10,678 bases of DNA from an uncultured Clostridia bacterium (lineage in GTDB: Bacteria > Bacillota > Clostridia > Christensenellales > UBA1242). The notes beneath the pieces were generated by a model. It was not told where the DNA came from. It did no database searches and saw only the letters and a program-made list of their open reading frames with translations. Both the position numbers and the translations under genes were made by a program. Below are positions 1-7,132 of this stretch, in pieces (the first letter of the stretch is position 1; every line of letters begins with the position of its first letter). The stretch is taken from the NCBI GenBank assembly GCA_905236445.1, contig CAJOPQ010000096.1:1-10678 (forward strand), read 5' to 3'.

Positions 1-50
1 ATATAATCATTTAAGATTTAATAAAAATCCTAAAAATACTTAAGCGTCTC

Positions 51-66
51 TTTGCTTCGTAGCAAA
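51..66. repeat. Tight hairpin in the left intergenic region
   Basis: TTTGCT (51-56) and AGCAAA (61-66) are perfect inverted repeats around the 4-nt loop TCGT. Neither strand has a T-run directly after the stem, so it does not look like a standard intrinsic terminator. It may be an RNA structure or the end of a transcript from left of the window. The rest of 1-164 is AT-rich non-coding sequence in which I see no gene; a clear promoter for the next gene could not be fixed. Confidence 0.3.
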
Positions 67-164
67 AGCATTGGTTAAGCATATTTTAGTAATTCTAAAT
101 TAAAATGTATAAACAAATTTATAGTTGCACACAACCATAATAAACAAAATATAAATGTTAACAT

Positions 165-182
165 ATGGTTATTCATAACTAT
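165..182. promoter_or_regulatory. Candidate operator palindrome before the XRE gene
   Basis: The sequence has the form AT.GTTAT..ATAAC.AT, with 14 of 18 positions symmetric, and ends immediately before the AAGGAGAG ribosome site (183-190). A further inverted pair, AACCATA (133-139) and TATGGTT (164-170), overlaps its left side. Small XRE regulators often repress their own gene from such sites, so autoregulation is a reasonable inference. No binding data support it, and AT-rich sequence produces palindromes by chance. Confidence 0.35.
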
Positions 183-194
183 AAGGAGAGACTG

Positions 195-431
195 ATGACA
201 AATTCAGTTAATCATGCATTGGCGCTTAGAATCGCCGAACTATTGCAAGAGAAGAAAATGACTAAATATAGACTTGCTATGAATAGTGGAATCACTCATT
301 CAACTCTAAAAAACATAATGCACGAGACAATTCGCGATAATTTGCTATCTACTGTTATTCTGATTGCCAATGGATTTGACAGGACAGTAACCAATTCCTT
401 GATAGTGAATTATTTAATGAAGAGAATCTAA
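195..431 (+). CDS. Small XRE-family helix-turn-helix regulator
   Basis: This 78-residue protein is almost entirely one DNA-binding domain. Residues about 9-60 show the XRE/Cro pattern: helix 1 (ALRIAELLQE), the turn-helix pair around MTKYRLAMNSGITHSTLKNI, and a last helix around LLSTVILIANGF. It would act in the cytoplasm as a dimeric transcription factor. I chose the ATG at 195 because AAGGAGAG (183-190) sits at the proper distance; an in-frame ATG at 165 lies inside a palindrome and has no ribosome site. It is a single gene, followed by a 105-bp gap and the convergent isomerase gene. Its targets are unknown; it might regulate itself or the neighbouring metabolic genes, but only proximity suggests the latter. 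Confidence 0.85.
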   Translation: MTNSVNHALALRIAELLQEKKMTKYRLAMNSGITHSTLKNIMHETIRDNLLSTVILIANGFDRTVTNSLIVNYLMKRI

Positions 432-480
432 ATATTTGAAAACATTGTGTTTGTGATTTGCCAAATTTATGCATTTTTGT

Positions 481-498
481 CAACAACATGTATTGTTG
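481..498. repeat. Imperfect palindrome between convergent genes
   Basis: CAACAA (481-486) and TTGTTG (493-498) flank a 6-nt loop, between the XRE stop at 431 and the isomerase stop at 537. It could fold in RNA from either strand, but no T-run follows on either side, so a terminator role is only weakly supported. Nothing else was recognised in 432-536. Confidence 0.25.
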
Positions 499-536
499 TA
501 TCCAAAACACTCAATTTTATGACAATTTTGTATGTG

Positions 537-1307
537 TTACAAATTTACGAGTTTTAAAAGATATTGTAAATTGTCTGCCAATATTTCGCTTTTTGATTTG
601 TCGTGTATATACAAAGGTAATAAGCTTTCCAAACAAACAAAACCTTTGAATTTATTTGTATGTAACACATTAACTAGTTCTTGAATTCTCAAATCACCTT
701 TTGTCAAATAAGTATATTGACCAGTTTTTCTGCAACAATCTCTCAAATGAATATATCGCACATTAGCTGTCACTTCTTGTAATATTTGTACAGAGTCCAG
801 ATTATAATACTCACAATTTTCATTGTCAAACAGCAATTTAATATTGTCAAATTGCGCCCAATTGATTTGTACTGGATTAATCAACATGGTGTTTTTTTCG
901 TTCTCTACAAGAACAACTATACCATACTCTTTTGCTAAAGAAGAATATTTGCCCAACTTTCTTTCAATTGAATCAAATGACTTAATATTGGAGATGTCTG
1001 AAAAAATTCTTATATACTTGCATCTGAAAATTTTGGCAATTGATAAATATTCTATAATTAAACTTTCGTTCTTTTTTTCGTCAAATGCGTTTTCTTTCTT
1101 GCCTATGTTAGTATCTATACAAGACACCCTTATTCCATTCTTTTTAAATCTCTTATAGATGTTATCCAATTCGTTATAAGTATATTCTGTTAGCCTTTTG
1201 TTATCAATTTTTCTCAGCTCGACATAGTGTAAATCGTTTGTTATTAATGCATCAATTATTTCATTAACATTGTTTCCAATCTCGTCACTTATAGCCGTTA
1301 ATTTCAT
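537..1307 (-). CDS. Sugar-phosphate isomerase/epimerase-like TIM-barrel protein
   Basis: The 256-residue protein has the AP-endonuclease-2/xylose-isomerase-like TIM-barrel pattern. It begins MKLTAISDEIG and has strand motifs near YVELRK, VLVENE, LLFDNEN, YIHLRD and VCLESLL. The four residues expected to hold the divalent metal are present: E135, D161, H187 and E227. N164 fits the D-x-x-N version of the third motif. Members usually isomerise or epimerise sugars, inositols or keto acids; the substrate cannot be told here. I chose the start at 1307 because GGAGGTG (1318-1312) is ideally placed; an in-frame ATG at 1340 has no such site. The gene is divergent from the PHP gene across about 60 bp. 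It has no partner downstream on its own strand. The alternative, a DNA-repair endonuclease IV, lacks that family's additional metal ligands. Confidence 0.8.
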   Translation of the reverse strand: MKLTAISDEIGNNVNEIIDALITNDLHYVELRKIDNKRLTEYTYNELDNIYKRFKKNGIRVSCIDTNIGKKENAFDEKKNESLIIEYLSIAKIFRCKYIRIFSDISNIKSFDSIERKLGKYSSLAKEYGIVVLVENEKNTMLINPVQINWAQFDNIKLLFDNENCEYYNLDSVQILQEVTANVRYIHLRDCCRKTGQYTYLTKGDLRIQELVNVLHTNKFKGFVCLESLLPLYIHDKSKSEILADNLQYLLKLVNL

Positions 1308-1333
1308 TATACACCTCCGATTAAAAATGTCTA

Positions 1334-1362
1334 TTGACAACTTTCCTTGCTGTGATTATAAT
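1334..1362 (+). promoter_or_regulatory. Perfect consensus promoter of the PHP gene
   Basis: TTGACA (1334-1339), a 17-nt spacer and TATAAT (1357-1362) match the housekeeping sigma consensus at every position. Initiation 7 nt after the -10 box falls on A1369, the first base of the PHP start codon. The transcript would therefore have little or no 5' leader, in keeping with the absence of a ribosome site. Confidence 0.75.
1355..1360 (-). promoter_or_regulatory. Possible -10 box for the isomerase gene
   Basis: The minus strand reads TATAAT at 1360-1355, inside the same palindromic ATTATAAT (1355-1362) that supplies the plus-strand -10. Transcription would start near 1348, leaving a leader of about 40 nt that contains the GGAGGTG site. 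The -35 region at 17-nt spacing (T-rich, near 1383-1378) is poor, so this is tentative. If correct, the two divergent promoters could not both be occupied at once. Confidence 0.35.
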
Positions 1363-1368
1363 ATATAT

Positions 1369-2214
1369 ATGGATAATAAAAAGATTGATTTACACACACA
1401 TACAATATATTCTGATGGCAGCATGTCACCAGCAGAACTAATTGCTAAGGCAAAAAAAGACGCCGTTGATACTTTGTCAATTACCGACCACGATACAGTA
1501 GAGGCATACAAAAATTTGCCAACACAATTATCGTCTTGCAAAATACTAATTGTCCCCGGGATAGAATTCTCTTGTGTTGAAGATGATGTTGCAATTCACT
1601 TGTTGGGATACGGTATTGACGTCAAAGATGGTGGAGTTAATCAAATTGCTCAACATATACGGGATATTCAATTAACCAAAGCAACTGTCTTTAAAAATAT
1701 TCTATATGACTACAAGCTTGCCTCAGTTGCAGATGTGATTGATGACAAAATTACCAAAAATTTTGGACTTAGAAATTATAGCTTTTATAACGCACTAAAA
1801 GATAGTGGTGTAGATCCTGCCACAAGCCTTAAAATAAAACAAAAGTACAAAAATTGTATCGCATTTTTAGACTCTATTGAAACTTACACAGACGAGGTTA
1901 TTAGTGTTATTAAAAGTGCCGGTGGATTGTCAATTTTGGCACATCCAGGTGAATACAATCTTAACAACATCAAGACATTTGAACTTCTAGACAAGTTGGT
2001 TAAAAAAGATCTTAACGGCGTAGAAATTTTTCATTCCGCCAACTCTTCCGAATTGCAAGTTATGCTAGATGCTTTTTGCAAAGACAATCACCTATTGGTG
2101 ACTGGTGGTAGCGACTATCATAGTGGCGAAACAACTCTTGGCGCACTAGACAACCCTGTGATAAATACCAAAATAAGTAAAGAAATATTAGACAAATCTG
2201 AGTATGAATTATAA
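1369..2214 (+). CDS. PHP-family metal-dependent phosphoesterase (YciV/TrpH-like)
   Basis: The 281-residue protein carries the full PHP metal-site set in order: DLHTHT with H9 and H11, YSDG (D16), TDHD (D40, H41), PGIEFS (E66), ILAHPGEY (H192), FHS (H222) and GSDYH (D249, H251). Length and motif order fit the YciV/TrpH subgroup, whose characterised members remove the 3' phosphate of nucleoside 3',5'-bisphosphates such as pAp or trim RNA 5' ends. The start at 1369 is chosen because the motif begins six residues later and the promoter's predicted start site coincides with it. An ATG at 1327 lies upstream of the promoter. The gene has no ribosome site and is probably leaderless. It converges on the five-gene operon with only 7 bp between stop codons, so read-through or antisense overlap is likely. 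An enzyme acting on a nearby pathway intermediate is also possible. Confidence 0.85.
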   Translation: MDNKKIDLHTHTIYSDGSMSPAELIAKAKKDAVDTLSITDHDTVEAYKNLPTQLSSCKILIVPGIEFSCVEDDVAIHLLGYGIDVKDGGVNQIAQHIRDIQLTKATVFKNILYDYKLASVADVIDDKITKNFGLRNYSFYNALKDSGVDPATSLKIKQKYKNCIAFLDSIETYTDEVISVIKSAGGLSILAHPGEYNLNNIKTFELLDKLVKKDLNGVEIFHSANSSELQVMLDAFCKDNHLLVTGGSDYHSGETTLGALDNPVINTKISKEILDKSEYEL

Positions 2215-2221
2215 ATATCTC

Positions 2222-3673
2222 TTATCTGTCAAGATATGTATCATAATATTTTTCTAAAATTCCTGATTCACTTATCCATAACTCTACGTTTTCCACATCT
2301 AACACATTTTTTAGTTCTTGATACTTTAGTGCTAAATTCTTTGTTGTAACAAGTATACCAGCCTTAAATATATCGTTAGCTCGATTAGGAATAGCCTCAC
2401 TCTCAAACAAATTAACAGATCTTCCGTTACCTAACACGGAGATCTTTTTTCCTTTTATTAGATATTGTGTACCCAAGTTTTTAATCTTTTTATAAGGGAC
2501 ACCAGCCTGTTCATATCTCAAGAAAACAGACAAGTCTGCAGTTGCTCCAGCCGTTACATAAGATCCGTCTTGTAAATTTTCAATAAGATTTTCATCTAAA
2601 CTATTATAACCCGATGCACCTACAACCAAGAAAGGCCTCTCAGCTTTTACTGCGTCTATTGCACTTTTGTATGTGTTATATCCCCTCTCGCTTGCTACTA
2701 TTAATTTCATTATATCTGGATCAAAGATGGAGACTCTCACGCCGAAATTTTTCAATCTATCTGCCAATATCGAACCAAGATCTCCAAAACCACATATTAG
2801 AACAGATCTTCCTATTAATTTTTCTCCACCAAGTAATTCAATTATCCTGACAAAAATTGAGTTAGATATTTCTGGATATGTTAGATTTCTTTTTAAAGAA
2901 GTTTTTGCCACATTTAAAACAGGATATAGCAAGTCTTCATCTAATTTTCTAATTCTTCTTAACCCCATTTCTGTTAGCTCTATAACACCAATTACATTTT
3001 CAAATTTTCTTGTATTAAGGATCTTGGATACTATTGCGCCATCATCAATAACTATAACCTTATTTTCTCTCTTAGATTCGATAAAACCTGTAATTAATTG
3101 AATGGCGATAGGATTCTTGTCAATATCATTGATTGCCGCATTGTCTAGTACATCAACAACAAAACCCATCTTCTTGAACGTCTCTGTTATTTCGTGCTGA
3201 TGCTTTGTCTTATCTCCCTTATCCAAGACCATCATGTTCTCAGGTTTTACACCCATTGTGACAAGACCATTAAGCAGTCCAATGTTTTCCTCCAAGAAAT
3301 GATCTCGCCAAATAATTGCAACATTTGATAATACACCCTCGTTGGCATTGCTGTACCATTTGCAAACTTGCATATCATCTATAATTGCAGAAATTTCTTT
3401 GTTAGAATATGTGTTGCAAATACTCTCCAAAATATCATCAATCTCGCTGCGCTCTCTATCTGTAATTAACTCTAGACCGTCCTCTGGAAAAAAAGGTATA
3501 GAAAAACTTCTAATCGGCAGATCATAATTCACTGCAGTTATTACATACTGCTTTGCTTGCAAAGAGATTATTAAATTGTTACCCCTCTCCTGAATATCAA
3601 TAGGTTTATCATGAAATTTTGCTATTAGATCTTGTTTTAATTTTTCTTTATTGTCATAATATCTGTATATCAT
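2222..3673 (-). CDS. S-adenosylhomocysteine hydrolase-fold NAD-binding protein, probably not a true SAH hydrolase
   Basis: The 483-residue protein resembles adenosylhomocysteinase over residues about 120-450. Features are a DDG motif (210-212), IELTEMG with E232 at the family's EETTTG position, PVLNVAKTSLK with K261 matching the catalytic lysine, a Rossmann site GFGDLG (295-300) and D318 as the likely NAD ribose contact. GNGRSVNLFESEAIP (415-429) matches the family's GRLVNL segment. In the K-S-K-F-D-N region, T265 replaces the catalytic Asp and S270 the Cys. The usual substrate-binding HxT motif and the C-terminal KPDHYRY-like tail are not recognisable. I therefore infer a NAD-dependent enzyme on a different substrate, with the first ~110 residues unassigned. 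GGAG (3685-3682) supports the start. It is the last gene of the operon, 31 nt after the HprK-like gene. No clear terminator follows, only a weak 6-bp stem at 2215-2237. Confidence 0.75.
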   Translation of the reverse strand: MIYRYYDNKEKLKQDLIAKFHDKPIDIQERGNNLIISLQAKQYVITAVNYDLPIRSFSIPFFPEDGLELITDRERSEIDDILESICNTYSNKEISAIIDDMQVCKWYSNANEGVLSNVAIIWRDHFLEENIGLLNGLVTMGVKPENMMVLDKGDKTKHQHEITETFKKMGFVVDVLDNAAINDIDKNPIAIQLITGFIESKRENKVIVIDDGAIVSKILNTRKFENVIGVIELTEMGLRRIRKLDEDLLYPVLNVAKTSLKRNLTYPEISNSIFVRIIELLGGEKLIGRSVLICGFGDLGSILADRLKNFGVRVSIFDPDIMKLIVASERGYNTYKSAIDAVKAERPFLVVGASGYNSLDENLIENLQDGSYVTAGATADLSVFLRYEQAGVPYKKIKNLGTQYLIKGKKISVLGNGRSVNLFESEAIPNRANDIFKAGILVTTKNLALKYQELKNVLDVENVELWISESGILEKYYDTYLDR

Positions 3674-3704
3674 AAATTTTTCTCCAAACTCTTAATTACA
3701 TTAA

Positions 3705-4481
3705 CTATAAATTAGATAATTGTTGCACAATTTTCTTTGCGTCTCCCCTGACTTTGATTTGTTTTGTTTTTGTGACAGCATGGCTTAAGTTGGCAATTAC
3801 AGAACGACTTCTATATTTGAGAAATTTAAACGAATTGTGCAAAGGATTAATCGTAATCCACAACAAATATTGAGATAACACCTTAAGTTTACGGAAATTG
3901 TCTAACTCTTGCATGATTACAATATCGCCACCATTTGCCATGCCATCGACACAAATAATTGAACTTATCTTTATAAATTTGTTGCATTCGTTGTAGTCCA
4001 ATATTTCTGTAGCCTTGTTGTATACCACTCGTGCACTGCCTTGAGCCATGTACAATTTATTATCATTAGCCACTAGAAAGGTTTGATCAGCAGAATTAAT
4101 ATTATATCCAACATTACTAAATTCTTTGGTGAGAGTTGTCTTGCCTGCACCAAAATTACCAACAATTAAATGTGCATTATTATCTTTGGAAACAACAGCA
4201 CCATGAATTCCAAATATATTTTTTTTCAAAAGCGCAGTATACAAAAAATAATAAAACACTAGGTAGCAATCTCTATCAGATATGCTACTATTAATTTTCT
4301 TTATTAATCTACCCAAAACATATATATAACAACATTTTTCTGAAATAATGATTCTAGCATAGACATCTTGGGATGTTGTTGGCTGATAAGCCATAACCAG
4401 TTCTTGTATTCTTGATGATAATTTATTATTGTCTAATTGAATCAAAAAAACCTCATTACAACATTTAAAACTATAGATCAT
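3705..4481 (-). CDS. HprK-like P-loop kinase/ATPase
   Basis: The 258-residue protein matches the C-terminal HPr-kinase fold. IHGAVV (92-97) stands where HprK relatives have a His-containing strand. It is followed by a Walker A loop, GNFGAGKTT (108-116, K114), and an acidic second motif at NSADQT (129-134, D132). The HPr kinase/phosphorylase signature region is not evident, so it is not the catabolite-control enzyme. Relatives of this type occur as tailoring kinases in some lasso-peptide clusters and next to exosortases. The start ATG overlaps the stop of the dehydrogenase gene as ATGA (4478-4481). AAGG lies only 2 nt from the ATG, which suggests translational coupling. It is the second HprK-like domain in this operon and much shorter than the fusion protein. 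Its substrate, small molecule or peptide hydroxyl, is unknown. Confidence 0.75.
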   Translation of the reverse strand: MIYSFKCCNEVFLIQLDNNKLSSRIQELVMAYQPTTSQDVYARIIISEKCCYIYVLGRLIKKINSSISDRDCYLVFYYFLYTALLKKNIFGIHGAVVSKDNNAHLIVGNFGAGKTTLTKEFSNVGYNINSADQTFLVANDNKLYMAQGSARVVYNKATEILDYNECNKFIKISSIICVDGMANGGDIVIMQELDNFRKLKVLSQYLLWITINPLHNSFKFLKYRSRSVIANLSHAVTKTKQIKVRGDAKKIVQQLSNL

Positions 4482-5215
4482 TTCCTTATCACTGTATAAA
4501 TTTTTTTATTTGCTTCAATATCTTCAATGTGTTGATTAATTTCTTCTACAACATCATTGTATTTTATTTTATTATTATAGACATTTGTCACAACTTCATC
4601 GAAAGCTTGTTGCCTATATGCATCTGAATAACCATTAAGCTCATGTGCGCCTATAATTGTTAAATTAAGTCTATGAACTTGTAGCAAATCAATATTGGGA
4701 GACTGCCTTGGTGTCCCTAACAAAACAAGTGTTTGGCGAGGTTGCATATTAGTTATCACTTGATTAATAGCATCACTATTTCCCGTTGTGTCTATTATTG
4801 TATCGAAGTTATTTTTATTTAACACTTTTGAATCAACATAATTAATTTTTAACAATTTTTTGTGTCTCGTTAACACACTAATTTTTTCAAAACCTCGAGA
4901 CTTTAACTCTTCGTGGCACGCATATCCCACACATCCATAGCCTATAATTAGAATCTTGGAATGAATGTCTAGCGTGTGATTCTTGAGAAACAAAGCAGAT
5001 ATTAGTCTGAACCTGCAGACTGCAATTTGTGCCAAATCCAAATCTCTAGACACTCGCAATCTTTGTGGTGGTAAATGGTCTACTTGTTCGATATTGTGTG
5101 CTATTGGTAAAATATATCTAAAATTATCTACCTGCTCTGTAATCGCCATATAACCACCCGAGCCGGAACGTTCGGTGCCTCTGCTTATAATATTTGCAAT
5201 TATTTTAATCACCAA
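4478..5215 (-). CDS. Truncated medium-chain dehydrogenase/reductase-like protein
   Basis: The 245-residue protein has an intact MDR Rossmann domain: ILIIGYGCVG (88-97) as the NAD(P) loop, IIDTTGNSDAI (140-150), LVLLGTPRQ (163-171) and NLTIIGAHE (184-192). The N-terminal GroES-like catalytic domain is nearly gone. A trace remains, ISRGTERS (10-17), which matches the GTE segment of the family, then YILPIAHN (34-41). Zinc-ligand motifs are absent. Relatives with the GTE motif include BchC-type dehydrogenases. It may keep NAD(P)-dependent redox chemistry without zinc or be a partner subunit. The start is not ATG: TTG at 5215 or GTG at 5212, both after AGGGG (5226-5222) and inside the end of the fusion gene (11-nt overlap). 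Rare start codons plus overlap imply expression coupled to the upstream gene. It stops with TGA in an ATGA overlap with the HprK-like gene. Confidence 0.72.
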   Translation of the reverse strand: MVIKIIANIISRGTERSGSGGYMAITEQVDNFRYILPIAHNIEQVDHLPPQRLRVSRDLDLAQIAVCRFRLISALFLKNHTLDIHSKILIIGYGCVGYACHEELKSRGFEKISVLTRHKKLLKINYVDSKVLNKNNFDTIIDTTGNSDAINQVITNMQPRQTLVLLGTPRQSPNIDLLQVHRLNLTIIGAHELNGYSDAYRQQAFDEVVTNVYNNKIKYNDVVEEINQHIEDIEANKKIYTVIRK

Positions 5216-7118
5216 TAAATACCCCTGCTTCTTTTAATAATGTTTTGGCAAATTCAAATCTCCAGAAAGCAAACGCCAAATTGCTGTCATCGTTGTTGTC
5301 AATATAGTTATAAAAACCAAAATTGCTTTTTAATATTTGTACACCATATAATAAATACATATTTTCTTTATCAAAGCTAGACAATGGCAACACTTTTTCG
5401 TAATTTTTAATGTATTTTTCCAATTTCGTCTTATTTATTTTTCCCATCTTGGCATCTTTGTCGGCATAGCTAAAAGATCTTATTATCTCCCATATAATTG
5501 GATAACAGCCTGCACGCGAAAAGTCTGTTACCTTGTAAGCTTTGCCATTTTTTCTTAAAATCTGAATAATGCTATAGTCTCCGTGTGAATTCCTAAAAGT
5601 AAATTTATTGATGTCAGGAAATGAGTATTCCTTTAATTTGCTCAATAAGTCAATTTTGGAAATAAGAACTCCTTTGATTTCGTTGCTATATGCCAAATTT
5701 TTTGATTTTTCTAATCTTTTTAACAACTTATTGGTTGCATCTATGGCTTGGTCCATGTTATCGAATGTATCCAACATTCTTTTAGCAAAATTAAGACCAT
5801 CTAAGATTTTGTTAATTTTGGCTAAAATAGTTGCACTTCTATACATATATCTATCTGTACAATCATAACTATCAACTGATTCTGCATTTATCCATTTCTG
5901 TATCGAAATACTTAGGCATCCATCTTTTGCAAAAATTCTGTTGTCTGTTGTTGTAAGATACCTTGGTATCGGAAATTTATATTCCGACAGTTGTTGAATA
6001 GCCTTCTCCTCGTTGGCAATGTTGTCGTAAATATTCCTTTCAGAAAACGATTTAACAAAAAATTTGTTACCTCTACTAACTAATATGAAATTGTTCCCAG
6101 TTCCGAGTTGCGACTTCTGTATCGCATAATCGTTTTTTATTGTTGGAAATTTTCTAAGCAACTTCTTTACTGATTTTAACAAGAAAAACTGTCGAATATC
6201 CCCAGATAATTCCATTACATCCATAGAATTGAACACCATATCAGAAGAACCAACTTCGATACCAAGATTGAGAAAGTCTCCCCATTTGCAATCGTCGTAT
6301 ATATTTTTTCTACTTTCGAATTTCTCTGTATCGTCTAATTTTTTCAATCTACATTCGCTGTCTGTATAATTGCTAGAAACATGATAAATAGCATTAAGAG
6401 GTGCTTCGTATACCCACCGTACACCGAACTTTTTTTCAAAAGCAAGTGGGGTTAAGGCAACCCTTGTAAAATCACTTGCTTTGGCATGTGCCTTTACTAC
6501 TGGCAATAATTCGTATGCTCTATTATCAAATTTAATTCTATAAAAGAAACCAAATACGCTGTATTTGTTGTTCTTACATTTTTTAATAAAGGTCAAATCG
6601 TTTGACATTGGATTGGATTGTAAATAAGTAGTAGAAAGTAGTAACGAAGTAGTTTTGCCACTATTTTTTTGTCCAAAGAAAACGTTTGCTTTGCCTTTAT
6701 GACACACTGCAGAAGCATGAAATGGCACATACCCTTCTTTGACTAAACTCTTCATACAAAGTTCTCTAATTATTTTAATAAGAACATCTTCTTTGTTCTG
6801 ATTTGCAAACAGAGTAATATCTTGTCCACATTTAATTATAAAATGTGGACTAGTGTATTTGTTGCCTTCTGTATAACAAAACTGCACATTTCCATCTTTC
6901 CAACAATAATAATTTGCTGAAATCGTAGACTCTACAATCTTTGCTTTGCTAGGTACTGTGACCTGATTATATTGATCAATAAGAGTAATTGTGTAGTCTG
7001 GCCTACATTTTTTAACAATTTGACTCTTAAGGTAGTTCGAAATAGACCATTTTACGCTTTTGCTACTTACTACTTTGATCTTAATTTTCTTACAGAAATC
7101 AATATAAAGCTCCGCCAT
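5205..7118 (-). CDS. HprK-like P-loop domain fused to an aminoglycoside-phosphotransferase-like kinase
   Basis: The 637-residue protein has two catalytic modules. The N-terminal half is HprK-like: FHASAV (133-138), Walker A GQKNSGKTT (149-157, K155) and an acidic SNDL (172-175). The C-terminal half (about 330-635) is an APH-type small-molecule kinase: FFVKSF with the ATP lysine K356, NEEKAIQQL (369-377) as the partner-glutamate helix, a hinge near SIQKWI, catalytic HGD (512-514, D514) and VTDFSRAG (530-537) with metal ligand D532. Q519 replaces the Asn of the usual HGDxxxxN loop, which might lower or alter activity. Residues about 180-320 contain no motif I recognise. AGAGAGGA (7132-7125) lies 6 nt from the ATG. 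The gene follows the Nudix gene after 14 nt and overlaps the dehydrogenase. Both modules would phosphorylate or bind nucleotide in the cytoplasm. I know of no characterised enzyme with this exact architecture, but cannot exclude one. Confidence 0.78.
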   Translation of the reverse strand: MAELYIDFCKKIKIKVVSSKSVKWSISNYLKSQIVKKCRPDYTITLIDQYNQVTVPSKAKIVESTISANYYCWKDGNVQFCYTEGNKYTSPHFIIKCGQDITLFANQNKEDVLIKIIRELCMKSLVKEGYVPFHASAVCHKGKANVFFGQKNSGKTTSLLLSTTYLQSNPMSNDLTFIKKCKNNKYSVFGFFYRIKFDNRAYELLPVVKAHAKASDFTRVALTPLAFEKKFGVRWVYEAPLNAIYHVSSNYTDSECRLKKLDDTEKFESRKNIYDDCKWGDFLNLGIEVGSSDMVFNSMDVMELSGDIRQFFLLKSVKKLLRKFPTIKNDYAIQKSQLGTGNNFILVSRGNKFFVKSFSERNIYDNIANEEKAIQQLSEYKFPIPRYLTTTDNRIFAKDGCLSISIQKWINAESVDSYDCTDRYMYRSATILAKINKILDGLNFAKRMLDTFDNMDQAIDATNKLLKRLEKSKNLAYSNEIKGVLISKIDLLSKLKEYSFPDINKFTFRNSHGDYSIIQILRKNGKAYKVTDFSRAGCYPIIWEIIRSFSYADKDAKMGKINKTKLEKYIKNYEKVLPLSSFDKENMYLLYGVQILKSNFGFYNYIDNNDDSNLAFAFWRFEFAKTLLKEAGVFIGD

Positions 7119-7132
7119 GACAAATCCTCTCT

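Noticed and set aside
51..66. Hairpin as an intrinsic terminator
   Set aside because: There is no T-run after the stem on either strand; kept only as a structural feature.
458..649. Small Cys-rich plus-strand frame as a possible peptide gene
   Set aside because: Most of it overlaps the 3' end of the isomerase gene in antisense, and no ribosome site precedes it.
823..1158. Long open frame on the plus strand inside the isomerase gene
   Set aside because: It is antisense to a gene with intact motifs and a strong ribosome site, has no ribosome site of its own and shows no domain.
2667..3101. Plus-strand open frame of 144 codons inside the SAHH-fold gene
   Set aside because: It lies opposite the conserved Rossmann coding region, its predicted protein has no recognisable motif, and no ribosome site was seen.
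3705..4481. True HPr kinase/phosphorylase (HprK) of catabolite control
   Set aside because: The protein is short, the N-terminal domain and the HPr kinase signature region are not evident, and no PTS genes are nearby.
4478..4481. Mollicute-type code with TGA as Trp
   Set aside because: Trp codons examined are TGG, and TGA ends the dehydrogenase exactly at an ATGA overlap with the next gene, so the code is standard.
5205..7118. Aminoglycoside resistance gene
   Set aside because: The APH fold is shared by many metabolic kinases. The fusion, operon context and altered catalytic loop give no support for drug resistance.
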